18,436 bases of DNA, from NCBI GenBank assembly GCA_002430605.1, contig DJBY01000054.1, forward strand, positions 21,604 through 40,039. The letters run 5' to 3'. The notes below the pieces were generated by a model. That model saw nothing but the letters and a program-made list of their open reading frames with translations. It was not told the origin of the DNA and ran no database searches. Made by a program: the position numbers and the translations under genes. This document shows positions 6,407 through 13,452 of this stretch, piece by piece (the stretch's first letter is position 1; each line of letters starts with the position of its first letter). The stretch is from Opitutia bacterium UBA5964 (lineage in GTDB: Bacteria > Verrucomicrobiota > Verrucomicrobiia > Opitutales > Coraliomargaritaceae).

Positions 6407-7909
6407 ATGATCGATCTATTCCATCGTCTTTACGGCAGCACAGGCTTTGCCTTTCTTGATTGGCGTATGCTAGTGATGTGGGCAGTGGTCGCGGTGCTGC
6501 TTTACCTTGCTGTTTATAAAAAATTCGAACCATTGCTCCTGGTGCCGATTGCATTTGGCGCGATGCTGGCGAACTTGCCGACTCAGGGCATCATCAACAA
6601 ACCGGCAAGCGTGATCCGTGCGCCGGTATCCGGTGAGGTACTTCTGGTCAGCGCTAGCGAAGGCCAGTCGGTCAAACTGAATGCCGTCGAGAAGGTGCAA
6701 CCTAAGACGGTTGGCGACCTCGGCGCAGAGGCGATTACAGCCTTAATTGCCGGCGAGACTGTCGAGCACTATGGTTCCAAGTCACTGCTCTATGTGATGC
6801 GTGGTACCTCTACGGAAGTTGCTGAAGATGAAGTCATCATGATTGGTGAACTGGCCCTGATGGCCTCGGATGTATTGGTTTGGGCAGATGCGAGCGGTCG
6901 TGTGGTCACTGCTAAGACTAGAGTGGGCGATCACTTGGTCGAAGGTGCCGAACTTGCGGAGCTACACAGCTCACATACTGGTGGCTTGTTTCACTATATT
7001 CAGCTTGGTATCTTGCTGGAAATCTTTCCGCCGTTGATTTTCCTTGGTGTAGGTGCGTTGACTGACTTCGGGCCACTGATTGCAAACCCTCGCGTGCTCT
7101 TGCTCGGTGGTGCGGCTCAGTTCGGTGTGTTTGCCACATTTATTGGAGCGCAGCTTCTTGGCTTCTCCGGTCAGGAGTCTGGCGCGATCGGTATTATTGG
7201 CGGAGCCGATGGGCCGACCTCAATTTTCTTAGCCAACTCGCTGGCACCTCACCTGCTCGCGCCGATTGCTGTGGCTGCGTATAGTTATATGGCTCTGGTG
7301 CCAGTGATTCAGCCGCCGATCATGCGTGCATTGACCACTGAGAAAGAACGTAAGATTCGCATGAAGAGTCTGCGTAAAGTCAGCCGTCTTGAGAAGCTTG
7401 TGTTCGCGGTGATCGTCACTGTGGCTTGTATTCTTCTGGTGCCACCTGCCTCGCCGTTGATCGGTATGCTCATGTTTGGTAACTTCCTGCGTGAGTGTAA
7501 TGTAACTGAGCGCCTCAGCAAGGCAGCCCAGAATGAGTTGATTAATATCATCACTATTTTCCTCGGTACCAGTGTCGGTATCACTATGACAGGTGACCGC
7601 TTCCTTCGTGCAGAGACGCTCGGCATCCTCGTGCTGGGTGTCGTTGCCTTTGGCATTGCGACTGCGTGTGGTGTGTTGATGGCGAAGATTATGAATATCT
7701 TTTCCAAGAATAAGATCAATCCACTCATCGGTTCCGCCGGTGTGAGTGCGGTGCCAATGGCCGCACGTGTCAGCCAGGTCGAAGGCCAAAAAGCAGACCC
7801 AGGCAACTTCCTTCTGATGCATGCAATGGGACCTAATGTTGCAGGTGTGATCGGAACCGCTCTGGTCGCTGGGTTCTTCCTTACCGTGCTAGCATCTTCA
7901 AGTCACTAA
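6407..7909 (+). CDS. oadB: Na+-translocating decarboxylase beta subunit (OadB family) with extra barrel-like insert
   Basis: Integral membrane subunit (500 residues) that decarboxylates carboxybiotin and pumps Na+. The N-terminal helix (21-37) and KKFEPLLLVPIAFGAMLANLP are typical, and the core from LEIFPPLIFLGVGALTDFGP (204-223) to the end is highly conserved. The Na+/H+ pathway residues defined in Klebsiella OadB (D203, Y229, N373, G377, S382, R389) all occur here at a constant offset of 65: D268 (GGADGPT), Y294, N438, G442, S447, R454. Odd: residues about 64-193 form a long soluble segment between the first helix and the core, containing two half-motifs like biotinyl/lipoyl domains (APVSGEVLLVSASEGQSVK, 72-90; ASGRVVTAKTRVGDHLVEG, 162-180) but no MKM lysine. 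Last gene of the cluster; no carboxyltransferase follows. No Shine-Dalgarno before ATG 6407. Confidence 0.96.
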   Translation: MIDLFHRLYGSTGFAFLDWRMLVMWAVVAVLLYLAVYKKFEPLLLVPIAFGAMLANLPTQGIINKPASVIRAPVSGEVLLVSASEGQSVKLNAVEKVQPKTVGDLGAEAITALIAGETVEHYGSKSLLYVMRGTSTEVAEDEVIMIGELALMASDVLVWADASGRVVTAKTRVGDHLVEGAELAELHSSHTGGLFHYIQLGILLEIFPPLIFLGVGALTDFGPLIANPRVLLLGGAAQFGVFATFIGAQLLGFSGQESGAIGIIGGADGPTSIFLANSLAPHLLAPIAVAAYSYMALVPVIQPPIMRALTTEKERKIRMKSLRKVSRLEKLVFAVIVTVACILLVPPASPLIGMLMFGNFLRECNVTERLSKAAQNELINIITIFLGTSVGITMTGDRFLRAETLGILVLGVVAFGIATACGVLMAKIMNIFSKNKINPLIGSAGVSAVPMAARVSQVEGQKADPGNFLLMHAMGPNVAGVIGTALVAGFFLTVLASSSH

Positions 7910-8011
7910 GGGCTAAGGCAGATCGCTCTGTGGGCTAGGCAGCTTGGTGGCCGTGCTGGCGGAGGATCTGTGAGTTTAAGCAGTGCTGGTAGTATTTGAA
8001 GCAACCAAAAA

Positions 8012-8040
8012 CGCCCCAACGAGTCTGGCTCGATGGGGCG
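8012..8040 (-). terminator. Rho-independent terminator of the response regulator gene
   Basis: GC-rich hairpin CGCCCCA / TGGGGCG with an inner CGAG/CTCG stem. Read on the minus strand it is followed directly by TTTTT (8007-8011), making a classical intrinsic terminator 28 nt after the response regulator stop. On the plus strand the hairpin is followed by a looser GGGGGTGTTTTAATT, so it may also stop read-through from the Na+-pump operon. Confidence 0.85.
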
Positions 8041-8068
8041 GGGGGTGTTTTAATTAAATGGGCAGCGT

Positions 8069-8734
8069 CTAGAGCTCGACTGTGCTCATATCGCCTCCGA
8101 TTGGATCGACCAGCTTATTGGCGATTGCCCAGCGGGTAAGGGCGGCGACGTCATGTAGATCGAGCTTCTTCATAACATTGGTGCGATGGGTGTCGGCGGT
8201 ACGGACACTCATCCCGAGTTTCGCAGCGATTTCTTTGTTGCTGTAGCTCTCTGCGATGAGTTGCACGATCTCGCGCTCTCTGGAGGTGAGCGAATCGAGT
8301 GAGTCGTCTTGGCCACCGCTGACCATGAGCGAGCGCATGATATCGACGATGCGGGGGCTGAAGTAGGAGCGGCCTTCGGAGACGAGGGCAATGGCTTTTT
8401 CGAGTTCGATCAGCCCAGCATCTTTTTCGATGTAACCAGTGACGCCTGCTTTGAGGAGTCGATTGACCACACTGTTAGAGGCTGCCGCCGAGAAGATAAG
8501 GATGTTGATCTTCGGGTTCTTCGCTTTGAGGCGGCGAAGCACTTCGCTGCCAGATAGATTCGGCAGCATGATATCGAGGATAACTAAGTCAGGCTTGTGT
8601 TCGAGGCATAGCTCGTAACCTTCAGCGCCGTCTCCCGCCTGAGCGACAACTTCCATCGCGGTGTAGCTTTCTACCAATTGGCAGATCAGATCTCGTAGGA
8701 TGGTCTGGTCTTCGATGACGATGACTTTTTTCAT
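8069..8734 (-). CDS. NarL/LuxR-type two-component response regulator
   Basis: A 221-residue DNA-binding response regulator. Receiver domain (1-120): acidic pocket E8/D9 (VIEDQ), phosphoacceptor D54 (LVILDIMLP), S82 (IFSAA) and K104 (GYIEKDA). Output domain (145-205): LuxR-type helix-turn-helix, LTSREREIVQLIAESYSNKE followed by IAAKLGMSVRTADTHRTNVM. All phosphorylation residues are present, so it should be activated by a histidine kinase and then act as a transcription factor; no kinase gene lies in the window, so the partner is elsewhere. ATG at 8732-8734, no clear ribosome site. A terminator follows the gene and another lies upstream of it, so it is transcribed alone. Target genes cannot be inferred; the exported S26-like gene just upstream is only a positional candidate. 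Confidence 0.95.
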   Translation of the reverse strand: MKKVIVIEDQTILRDLICQLVESYTAMEVVAQAGDGAEGYELCLEHKPDLVILDIMLPNLSGSEVLRRLKAKNPKINILIFSAAASNSVVNRLLKAGVTGYIEKDAGLIELEKAIALVSEGRSYFSPRIVDIMRSLMVSGGQDDSLDSLTSREREIVQLIAESYSNKEIAAKLGMSVRTADTHRTNVMKKLDLHDVAALTRWAIANKLVDPIGGDMSTVEL

Positions 8735-8824
8735 ATTCGTAAATAGGGGCTAACCGCTCAGTTTGTGCGCTTCTGGATTAATCAATAGTTCTGGCAAGAA
8801 GATTGATAAAGTACAAAAAGAAAA

Positions 8825-8853
8825 AGCCTCTCCCGCAAATTACAGAAGAGGCT
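8825..8853 (-). terminator. Rho-independent terminator of the exported S26-like gene
   Basis: AGCCTCT (8825-8831) and AGAGGCT (8847-8853) form a perfect 7-bp stem with a 15-nt loop. On the minus strand the stem is followed by TTTTCTTTTT (8815-8824). It lies about 55 nt beyond the stop codon of the gene at 8907-9386. Confidence 0.8.
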
Positions 8854-8906
8854 CTATTTATCGGACAGATGAAAACAACAAATAATGATCGGTCCGAAAG
8901 TGTTAA

Positions 8907-9386
8907 TTAAAATGTTTTGCAGAGTGCAGTTGGAAGAGGCTCGCCGTTAGAAGCGTAAACATCGCCGCTTGGTGCACCTGATGTGTGAAAGACGCCGAAT
9001 ACTGTGCCAACGATCATGTCGCTTGTAATTGGGAAAGGGTCGATGCTCCAGTTGGAAACACCAATGGTGCTGAGTGAAGTGCCGTTGTGCTCTGCAACCT
9101 TGTGGGAGATCAACTCACCTTCAGCAGAACGGTAAACAATCATCATACCAACGCGGATGTCTTTGATGTCGGCTTTTTGAACGAGGATCAGTGAGTTGTC
9201 GCCGTAAAAGTCACCCATGGAAACTCCAGATGTGCGTTGCACACTCCACTCAGGGCTAAGGGAAGCAATCATTTCTGCGTCTTGCAGTGCTTTCTCGAAA
9301 GAAGCAGAAGACTTAGGGGCTGCATTGGCCGAAAAGACTGCTGTAAGGCTGAGAGTGATGAGTGCTAGGAGTGTTGTTGTTTTCAT
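8907..9386 (-). CDS. Exported S24/S26 signal-peptidase-like protein (paralogue of 9667-10116)
   Basis: A 159-residue exported protein. A clear signal peptide (MKTTTLLALITLSLTAVFSANA, cleavage likely after ANA) leads into a soluble domain that looks like the catalytic core of ER-type (S26B) signal peptidases: RTSGVSM with S56 at the nucleophile position, NSLILVQKADIKDIRVGMMI for the GD-type strand, an ISHKV segment with H95 in the place of the catalytic HRV histidine, and a late SNWSIDPFPITSDMIVGTV with D116 like the family's DNN..D..PV....IIGKV. The Pro after SM is replaced by Gly-Asp. There is no second membrane anchor, unlike true signal peptidases. The divergent neighbour at 9667 has the same architecture. 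It could be a periplasmic processing protease or a non-catalytic relative; function not known. The ATG at 9384-9386 follows TAGGGGC, too close for a normal ribosome site. Confidence 0.82.
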   Translation of the reverse strand: MKTTTLLALITLSLTAVFSANAAPKSSASFEKALQDAEMIASLSPEWSVQRTSGVSMGDFYGDNSLILVQKADIKDIRVGMMIVYRSAEGELISHKVAEHNGTSLSTIGVSNWSIDPFPITSDMIVGTVFGVFHTSGAPSGDVYASNGEPLPTALCKTF

Positions 9387-9487
9387 GCCCCTAGAATACC
9401 CTCTTATGGCTTATTAAGATATCGCGTGAACGGTGTATTCTTTGCAGTTAAGTTTCGGAATTTTATTTTTATTTGAACGTAGGCGAT

Positions 9488-9505
9488 CTACGTAATATCA
9501 CGTAG
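9488..9505. promoter_or_regulatory. Near-perfect 18-bp palindrome, operator-like
   Basis: CTACGTAATATCACGTAG differs from its own reverse complement at only one symmetric base pair (16 of 18 positions symmetric). It is flanked by GAT on the left and TTGATC on the right, and lies between two divergent paralogous genes (9386 and 9667). Size and symmetry fit a dimeric repressor or activator site; no specific regulator is recognised. Confidence 0.45.
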
Positions 9506-9622
9506 TTGATCTGCAAGTTGTTCTTTAGCAGTTATATGCATGTTATTTTATGGTTTCCTTGCCAGTTCTTCGCATTCAGGAGGTCTTCGATTTTTGTGAA
9601 GTAATATCCTGCGGAAGAGCAA

Positions 9623-9652
9623 TTGAAGCGGCTTGCCTTGAGACTGTATATT
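9623..9652 (+). promoter_or_regulatory. Candidate sigma70-type promoter for the lipoprotein-like S26 gene
   Basis: TTGAAG (9623-9628), an 18-nt spacer and TATATT (9647-9652). Initiation would lie about 7-8 nt before the ATG at 9667, giving a very short leader, which fits the missing Shine-Dalgarno sequence. Pattern match only. Confidence 0.35.
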
Positions 9653-9666
9653 GAGATTGTAATCCG

Positions 9667-10116
9667 ATGTTGAAACAGGTCCTACTTCTTGCCGCATTAT
9701 TTACTAGCGGATGCTTCATTGGTTGTAATACAACGGCACAGAATAATACCACGTTTGCACCTGTGGATTATAACGAAGCGTTCAAGCTTGGACAGATGGT
9801 GAAGTTTCGCGATAGCGGTGCCTACATGGCGCGCACCAGTGGCACTTCGATGGAGCCAGTGTTAACGAAAAATACCATCATCATTGTTCGGCCGATTGAT
9901 TTCGACGATCTGGAGGTGGGCATGACGGTCGGCTATACGAATAAGGATGGCTACCGTGTACTGCACCAGTTGATACGGCGTGCCGGCTCAGAGGCTTGGA
10001 TCGCCAAGGGGATTAATAACACACGCGAAGATGCAGAACGCGTGACTCGTAAAAACCTACTCGGTGTGCTGTATACCGTGCTCTACAATGAGGCATCAGA
10101 GGCGACCGCTCATTAG
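9667..10116 (+). CDS. Putative lipoprotein with S26 signal-peptidase-like domain (paralogue of 8907-9386)
   Basis: A 149-residue exported protein. The N terminus MLKQVLLLAALFTSGCFIGC is a short hydrophobic export signal with two cysteines (C16, C20) in lipobox-like settings (TSGC, FIGC); neither is a perfect lipobox, so lipidation is likely but not certain. The mature part shows RTSGTSMEPVL, the classic SGxSMxP nucleophile box of signal peptidases (S61), then NTIIIVRPIDFDDLEVGMTV, LHQLIRR with H100, and AKGINNTREDAERVTRKNLLGVL with D122, in the order Ser-His-Asp of ER-type (S26B) peptidases. It aligns without large gaps with the divergent gene at 8907-9386 (shared RTSGxSM, VGM, H, G..N, LIG/LLG). 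Being extracytoplasmic is the correct side for such a catalytic domain, but a lipoprotein form is unusual. Terminated by the hairpin at 10331-10354. Confidence 0.82.
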   Translation: MLKQVLLLAALFTSGCFIGCNTTAQNNTTFAPVDYNEAFKLGQMVKFRDSGAYMARTSGTSMEPVLTKNTIIIVRPIDFDDLEVGMTVGYTNKDGYRVLHQLIRRAGSEAWIAKGINNTREDAERVTRKNLLGVLYTVLYNEASEATAH

Positions 10117-10330
10117 CGCGTTCACTGTGCCAGAAATAGTTGCGTTCGCGGTCGCTACCTGAAGACCGCCACAGCATAAGTTCAGAGGCAATGCCGGACG
10201 AACGCAGGACGTCACTTCTGGTTGACTCGACTCCGAATGGGTTTCTCCAGACTGCGAGGTTGGCGAATGCCACCTCAGTCGGATTTCCAACCAGCGTATT
10301 TTCCTTGGCTTTCGTTGAAGAGCACAAAAA
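10117..10330. repeat. Structured intergenic segment, possibly an interspersed element
   Basis: The stretch holds two strong hairpins: 10148-10169 (GCGGTC, 10-nt loop, GACCGC) and 10250-10280 (about 12 paired bases with two small bulges and a GAAT loop). It is also free of stop codons over long distances in one plus-strand and two minus-strand frames, which is unexpected for plain spacer. No protein family is recognised in any frame. It may be a mobile or interspersed repeat; only one copy is visible here. Confidence 0.35.
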
Positions 10331-10354
10331 AAGCCCCGGTGTTATCCGAGGCTT
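10331..10354. terminator. Bidirectional rho-independent terminator
   Basis: AAGCCCCGG (10331-10339) pairs with CCGAGGCTT (10346-10354) with one C-A mismatch and a 6-nt loop. It is followed by TTTT on the plus strand (10353-10356) and by TTTTTTT on the minus strand (10326-10332). It sits between the convergent lipoprotein gene and the acidic-protein gene. Confidence 0.85.
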
Positions 10355-10374
10355 TTGAAAGTGTGAGCTGTGAC

Positions 10375-11118
10375 CTATTTGGCAGGGTCTTCCGCATCTG
10401 TCTCCGGTGGAGTGGTGTGCTCTTCGTATTGCTGTTCATCATCTTCCTCTTCTTCATCCCATTTCATGGTTTCGTCGGCGATGAGGGTTTCTTCGATGTC
10501 GGTGCCTGCGTCCACTTCTGCGAGGTCTTTTTCGAGTACTTCGTCTTCGGACTTCGGAGTGCTCTCGTCGTCGTCATCAAGTTCGAATCCTTCTGGCACA
10601 TATTCCAGGATCGTAGTGAGTTCAGTAAAGTAGTGTGTCGCTCGTCCTTCGAGAAAGTCGCCATTTTGAGACTCGCGGATTTCTTCTTCAAGTTCCTCGA
10701 CAGTCAGCTTCTGCGCGAAGTCGATCAGATCGTTGAGCATCTTAATGCGCAACTTGGTGATGTGGTCGAGTAAGTCGGCGTAGGGGCCTTTATCTTCATC
10801 CAGTACATCGGGGAGGGCGAAGAGCGGATCTTCGCTGTCGAGGATGTTGTCCTGCACGCGCTTAAGTAGGACGGACTTGTCGTCTTGAATTTCGTCGATG
10901 GCGAAGGAATAGAAGGCTTCAGCAACGAGATCCGTTTGTAGGCCGTATTCGTTAAGCGGCTCCAGCAAATCGAGGAAGTGCTGGAACTGGCGGGGGTCGA
11001 TAATACCGAGACCGTCGATCTCCCAATGGATTGGATCGCTAATTTCTTTGATCCACCAGTTCATGTCTTCTCCGATACGTGCTTTGCACCAGGTTAGTTT
11101 TGTAGATGTATTAGGCAT
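10375..11118 (-). CDS. Acidic protein of unknown function
   Basis: A 247-residue protein that I do not recognise. Residues 1-175 look like a folded, mostly helical domain: an N-terminal TKLTWCKARIGEDMNWWIKE segment, a region with DPIHWEIDGLGIIDPRQFQHF, and a long amphipathic helix (about 115-150). The last 70 residues (from about 179) are extremely rich in Asp/Glu (DDDDE, DEEEEDDEQQ) and should be disordered. No signal peptide or membrane helix, so cytoplasmic. Conserved-looking tryptophans at 10, 21, 22 and 32. Acidic tails like this occur in chaperone-, nucleic-acid-mimic- and ribosome-associated proteins, but nothing allows a choice. Single gene: bidirectional terminator 20 nt downstream of its stop, and a divergent pyrD gene upstream. 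ATG at 11116-11118, no ribosome site. Confidence 0.85.
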   Translation of the reverse strand: MPNTSTKLTWCKARIGEDMNWWIKEISDPIHWEIDGLGIIDPRQFQHFLDLLEPLNEYGLQTDLVAEAFYSFAIDEIQDDKSVLLKRVQDNILDSEDPLFALPDVLDEDKGPYADLLDHITKLRIKMLNDLIDFAQKLTVEELEEEIRESQNGDFLEGRATHYFTELTTILEYVPEGFELDDDDESTPKSEDEVLEKDLAEVDAGTDIEETLIADETMKWDEEEEDDEQQYEEHTTPPETDAEDPAK

Positions 11119-11328
11119 GCTTAAAAGGCGTGGTTCCCGAGTATATTGATTAGTAGCTTCGTGCTGTGACTAGGATTCTTATGAGATAAGATACAAGGGG
11201 TTAAAACTTCCGAAACCCAATTGTAAAGTGCTTTGTAAGGAAATTTTCAAACGAGTGATTTTCATTGTTTAGTGACGATGCCTTGTTAACTTGCCCATTT
11301 CTTAATTTAGGCTAACAGATTTACCGCT

Positions 11329-12393
11329 ATGGGATGTATCTACGAAAAAATTATCCGTCCAATTTTCTTTAAAATGGAACCGGAGCAGGCACATGATTGC
11401 GGCCGCACCGCACTCATGAACCTGAGTAAGGTGCCGGGCTTGTGTCCGCTGCTGCGCGCTTGCAATCAAGTCCGAGAGGATAAACCAGTAAAACTGTTCG
11501 GCTTGGAGTTTCCAAATCGTGTCGGTCTCGCTGCCGGAATGGATAAAGACGGTGAATTTGCGCGTGCCATTGAGGCGCTGGGCTTCGGTCATGCCGAGGT
11601 CGGCACGGTTACGCCAGAAGCGCAGCCGGGCAATCCACGTCCGCGCTTATTCCGCTACCCCGAGCAAAGGGCGCTGATTAATCGCATGGGTTTTAATAAC
11701 AAGGGTTCCGAGGCGATGCTACAATGCCTCTCGAAGCACTACCCGAAGGGCAAGCGCAAGATGCCAGTGGGGGTCAACATCGGCAAGGCGAAGGCCACAC
11801 CGCTGGATCATGCCGTGGACGACTATTTGGCGTCGTTTCGTACGTTGGCGGATCAAGCCGATTATTTTACCATTAATATCAGTAGTCCCAATACACCGGG
11901 CTTGCGCGAATTGCAGACAAAGAGCTATCTGCGAGATTTATTGACTACACTGCGCGATGAGAATCGTAGTTACGCCAAAAAACTCGGGCACCAGTCACAC
12001 CCGTTGCTGCTCAAGATCGCACCAGACCTGACATATGCCGAGATCGATCAAATTGTTGAAGTGCTGCTTGATTTGGACTACGACGGCATTATTGCGACCA
12101 ATACCACGATTGACCGCCCGCGCGGCTTTACATCGACGGAGACTGGCGGCATGAGTGGCGGTACAGATCTTCACAAGCGCTCCAACGACGTGATTGACTA
12201 CATTCACCGCTCCACTGAAGGCAAGCTGCCGATCATCGGCGTGGGTGGGATTGATTCGGTCGAATCTGCTGGCGAAAAGATGGATGCCGGCGCATCGATG
12301 GTACAGATCTATACAGGTTGGATCTATCGTGGGCCATTTTTCGCCAAAGTGCTGGCAACAGCTCTAAAGTCACACGGTGAAGACTGGATCTAG
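11329..12393 (+). CDS. pyrD: Dihydroorotate dehydrogenase (quinone), class 2
   Basis: FMN enzyme of de novo pyrimidine synthesis that oxidises dihydroorotate to orotate and reduces membrane quinone. The N-terminal amphipathic helices (IRPIFFKMEPEQAHDCGR) are the membrane-associating part that distinguishes class 2. Motifs in order: GLAAGMDKDGE (66-76), VGTVTPEAQPGNPRPRLFR (91-109), NRMGFNNKG (118-126), NISSPNTPGLRELQ with catalytic S186, KIAPDL (229-234), ATNTT (256-260), PIIGVGGIDS (301-310), GASMVQIYTG (321-330). Length 354 is normal. One oddity: after GGMSG the usual xPL(x)nS reads GTDLHKRS, one residue longer and without the proline. Transcribed alone, divergent from the acidic-protein gene and convergent with the yicC-type gene. 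ATG at 11329 has no evident Shine-Dalgarno sequence. Confidence 0.97.
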   Translation: MGCIYEKIIRPIFFKMEPEQAHDCGRTALMNLSKVPGLCPLLRACNQVREDKPVKLFGLEFPNRVGLAAGMDKDGEFARAIEALGFGHAEVGTVTPEAQPGNPRPRLFRYPEQRALINRMGFNNKGSEAMLQCLSKHYPKGKRKMPVGVNIGKAKATPLDHAVDDYLASFRTLADQADYFTINISSPNTPGLRELQTKSYLRDLLTTLRDENRSYAKKLGHQSHPLLLKIAPDLTYAEIDQIVEVLLDLDYDGIIATNTTIDRPRGFTSTETGGMSGGTDLHKRSNDVIDYIHRSTEGKLPIIGVGGIDSVESAGEKMDAGASMVQIYTGWIYRGPFFAKVLATALKSHGEDWI

Positions 12394-12480
12394 AAAAGAA
12401 TAGTATCCTGTGGTCTCGATCGATGCAGGCCTAGAGCTTGTCGTAATGGTGAGACCAGGAAGTGCTGCGGGGTGTCTGCA

Positions 12481-13362
12481 TTACTCGATATTTTGTACCT
12501 GTTCACGAATGCGTTCGAGGCCATTTTTACCTTCGATCACCGCGCGGGTGATTTCGATTGGTGATGACTTGCTGCCAGTGGTATTGAATTCTCGGTGTAT
12601 TTCTTGGCAGAGGAAATCCATCTTTCGACCCGTCGCTTCGTCAGCATCAATAAATTCGTTGAATTGATCGAAGTGGCTATTCAAGCGTGTGAGCTCCTCA
12701 CTGATGTCCGAGCGGTCGGCGAAGATGGCGAGTTCCTTCAGCACACGTTCATCATTTATGTCTAGTTCGAGCTTTAGTTGCTTGAGTCGATTCATCAGGG
12801 CATCGCGATAGGTCGCGACGGTGTTCTCTGCATGCGTTGCGATCTGCTGGCGAATTGTGTCGAGCTCTTGAATACGCTGGCGTAAGTCTTCCGCGAGTGC
12901 CTTGCCCTCGTTGACTCGCATAATATCGATATCTGCGAGCGCAATATCGAATGCTGCTTTGATTGGAGCTTCAATCTCGCGCCAGTCTGGCAGTGCAGAG
13001 CTATCTTTAAGTGTTTTTGCTAGATCGAGTAATACGTGACTATCGACAGCAAAGGGGATGTTCCGGCTTTCGGCGAAACTGCGTAGCCGATCCAAGCTTT
13101 CGTCCATGCTTCGGGCACTCCATGCCAGGCCTGACTGTGTGCCCTCGGTGGACTCTGCCTTAATTTGAATGTTTACGCGACCGCGCTGAAAAGCGTCTTT
13201 GAGCCAAGCGTTACATTGTTGGTCGAGCCCATTCCATTCACGAGGGCAGGAGATTTGAGCATCTAAAGTTTTACGGTTTACCGAAGTGATTTCGACTTCG
13301 ATTCGCACATTCTGTTTGGAGGCATTCGCAGAGCCACGGCCATATCCTGTCATACTTTTCAT
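12481..13362 (-). CDS. yicC: YicC/YloC family endoribonuclease
   Basis: A 293-residue cytoplasmic protein with both YicC parts: the N-terminal YicC_N domain beginning MKSMTGYGRGSA, and the C-terminal DUF1732 domain with MDFLCQEIHREFNTTGSKS and PIEITRAVIEGKNGLERIRE, ending in the family's EQVQNIE. Length matches the E. coli protein (287). Family members are endoribonucleases (shown for YicC and YloC) linked to small-RNA turnover and stationary-phase survival. The conserved acidic and His residues around EIHRE are intact. The C-terminal end lies 87 nt from the convergent pyrD stop. The lipoprotein gene is 90 nt upstream on the same strand, so cotranscription is possible. In many bacteria this gene sits next to gmk; here it does not. 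Confidence 0.95.
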   Translation of the reverse strand: MKSMTGYGRGSANASKQNVRIEVEITSVNRKTLDAQISCPREWNGLDQQCNAWLKDAFQRGRVNIQIKAESTEGTQSGLAWSARSMDESLDRLRSFAESRNIPFAVDSHVLLDLAKTLKDSSALPDWREIEAPIKAAFDIALADIDIMRVNEGKALAEDLRQRIQELDTIRQQIATHAENTVATYRDALMNRLKQLKLELDINDERVLKELAIFADRSDISEELTRLNSHFDQFNEFIDADEATGRKMDFLCQEIHREFNTTGSKSSPIEITRAVIEGKNGLERIREQVQNIE

Positions 13363-13452
13363 GCACTAGTTTTAGTCAGAGTATATGACTGTGGGCGATA
13401 CATTTTTTGCGCCGCTCGAACTACGATGCGATTCTGCTGCACGGCAATGGCA

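Noticed and set aside
7229..7822. 197-codon minus-strand frame
   Set aside because: Antisense shadow of the highly conserved OadB core; His/Thr-rich with no domain.
10222..10773. 183-codon plus-strand frame with apparent membrane helices (FVLLFIIFLFFIPF)
   Set aside because: It is antisense to the acidic-protein gene: reverse-complemented Asp/Glu codons read as Phe/Val/Ile, creating false membrane segments. It also crosses the bidirectional terminator.
12411..12457. 7-bp inverted repeat TGGTCTC/GAGACCA between pyrD and yicC as a terminator
   Set aside because: The loop is 33 nt and no T-tract follows directly on either strand, so it does not qualify as an intrinsic terminator.
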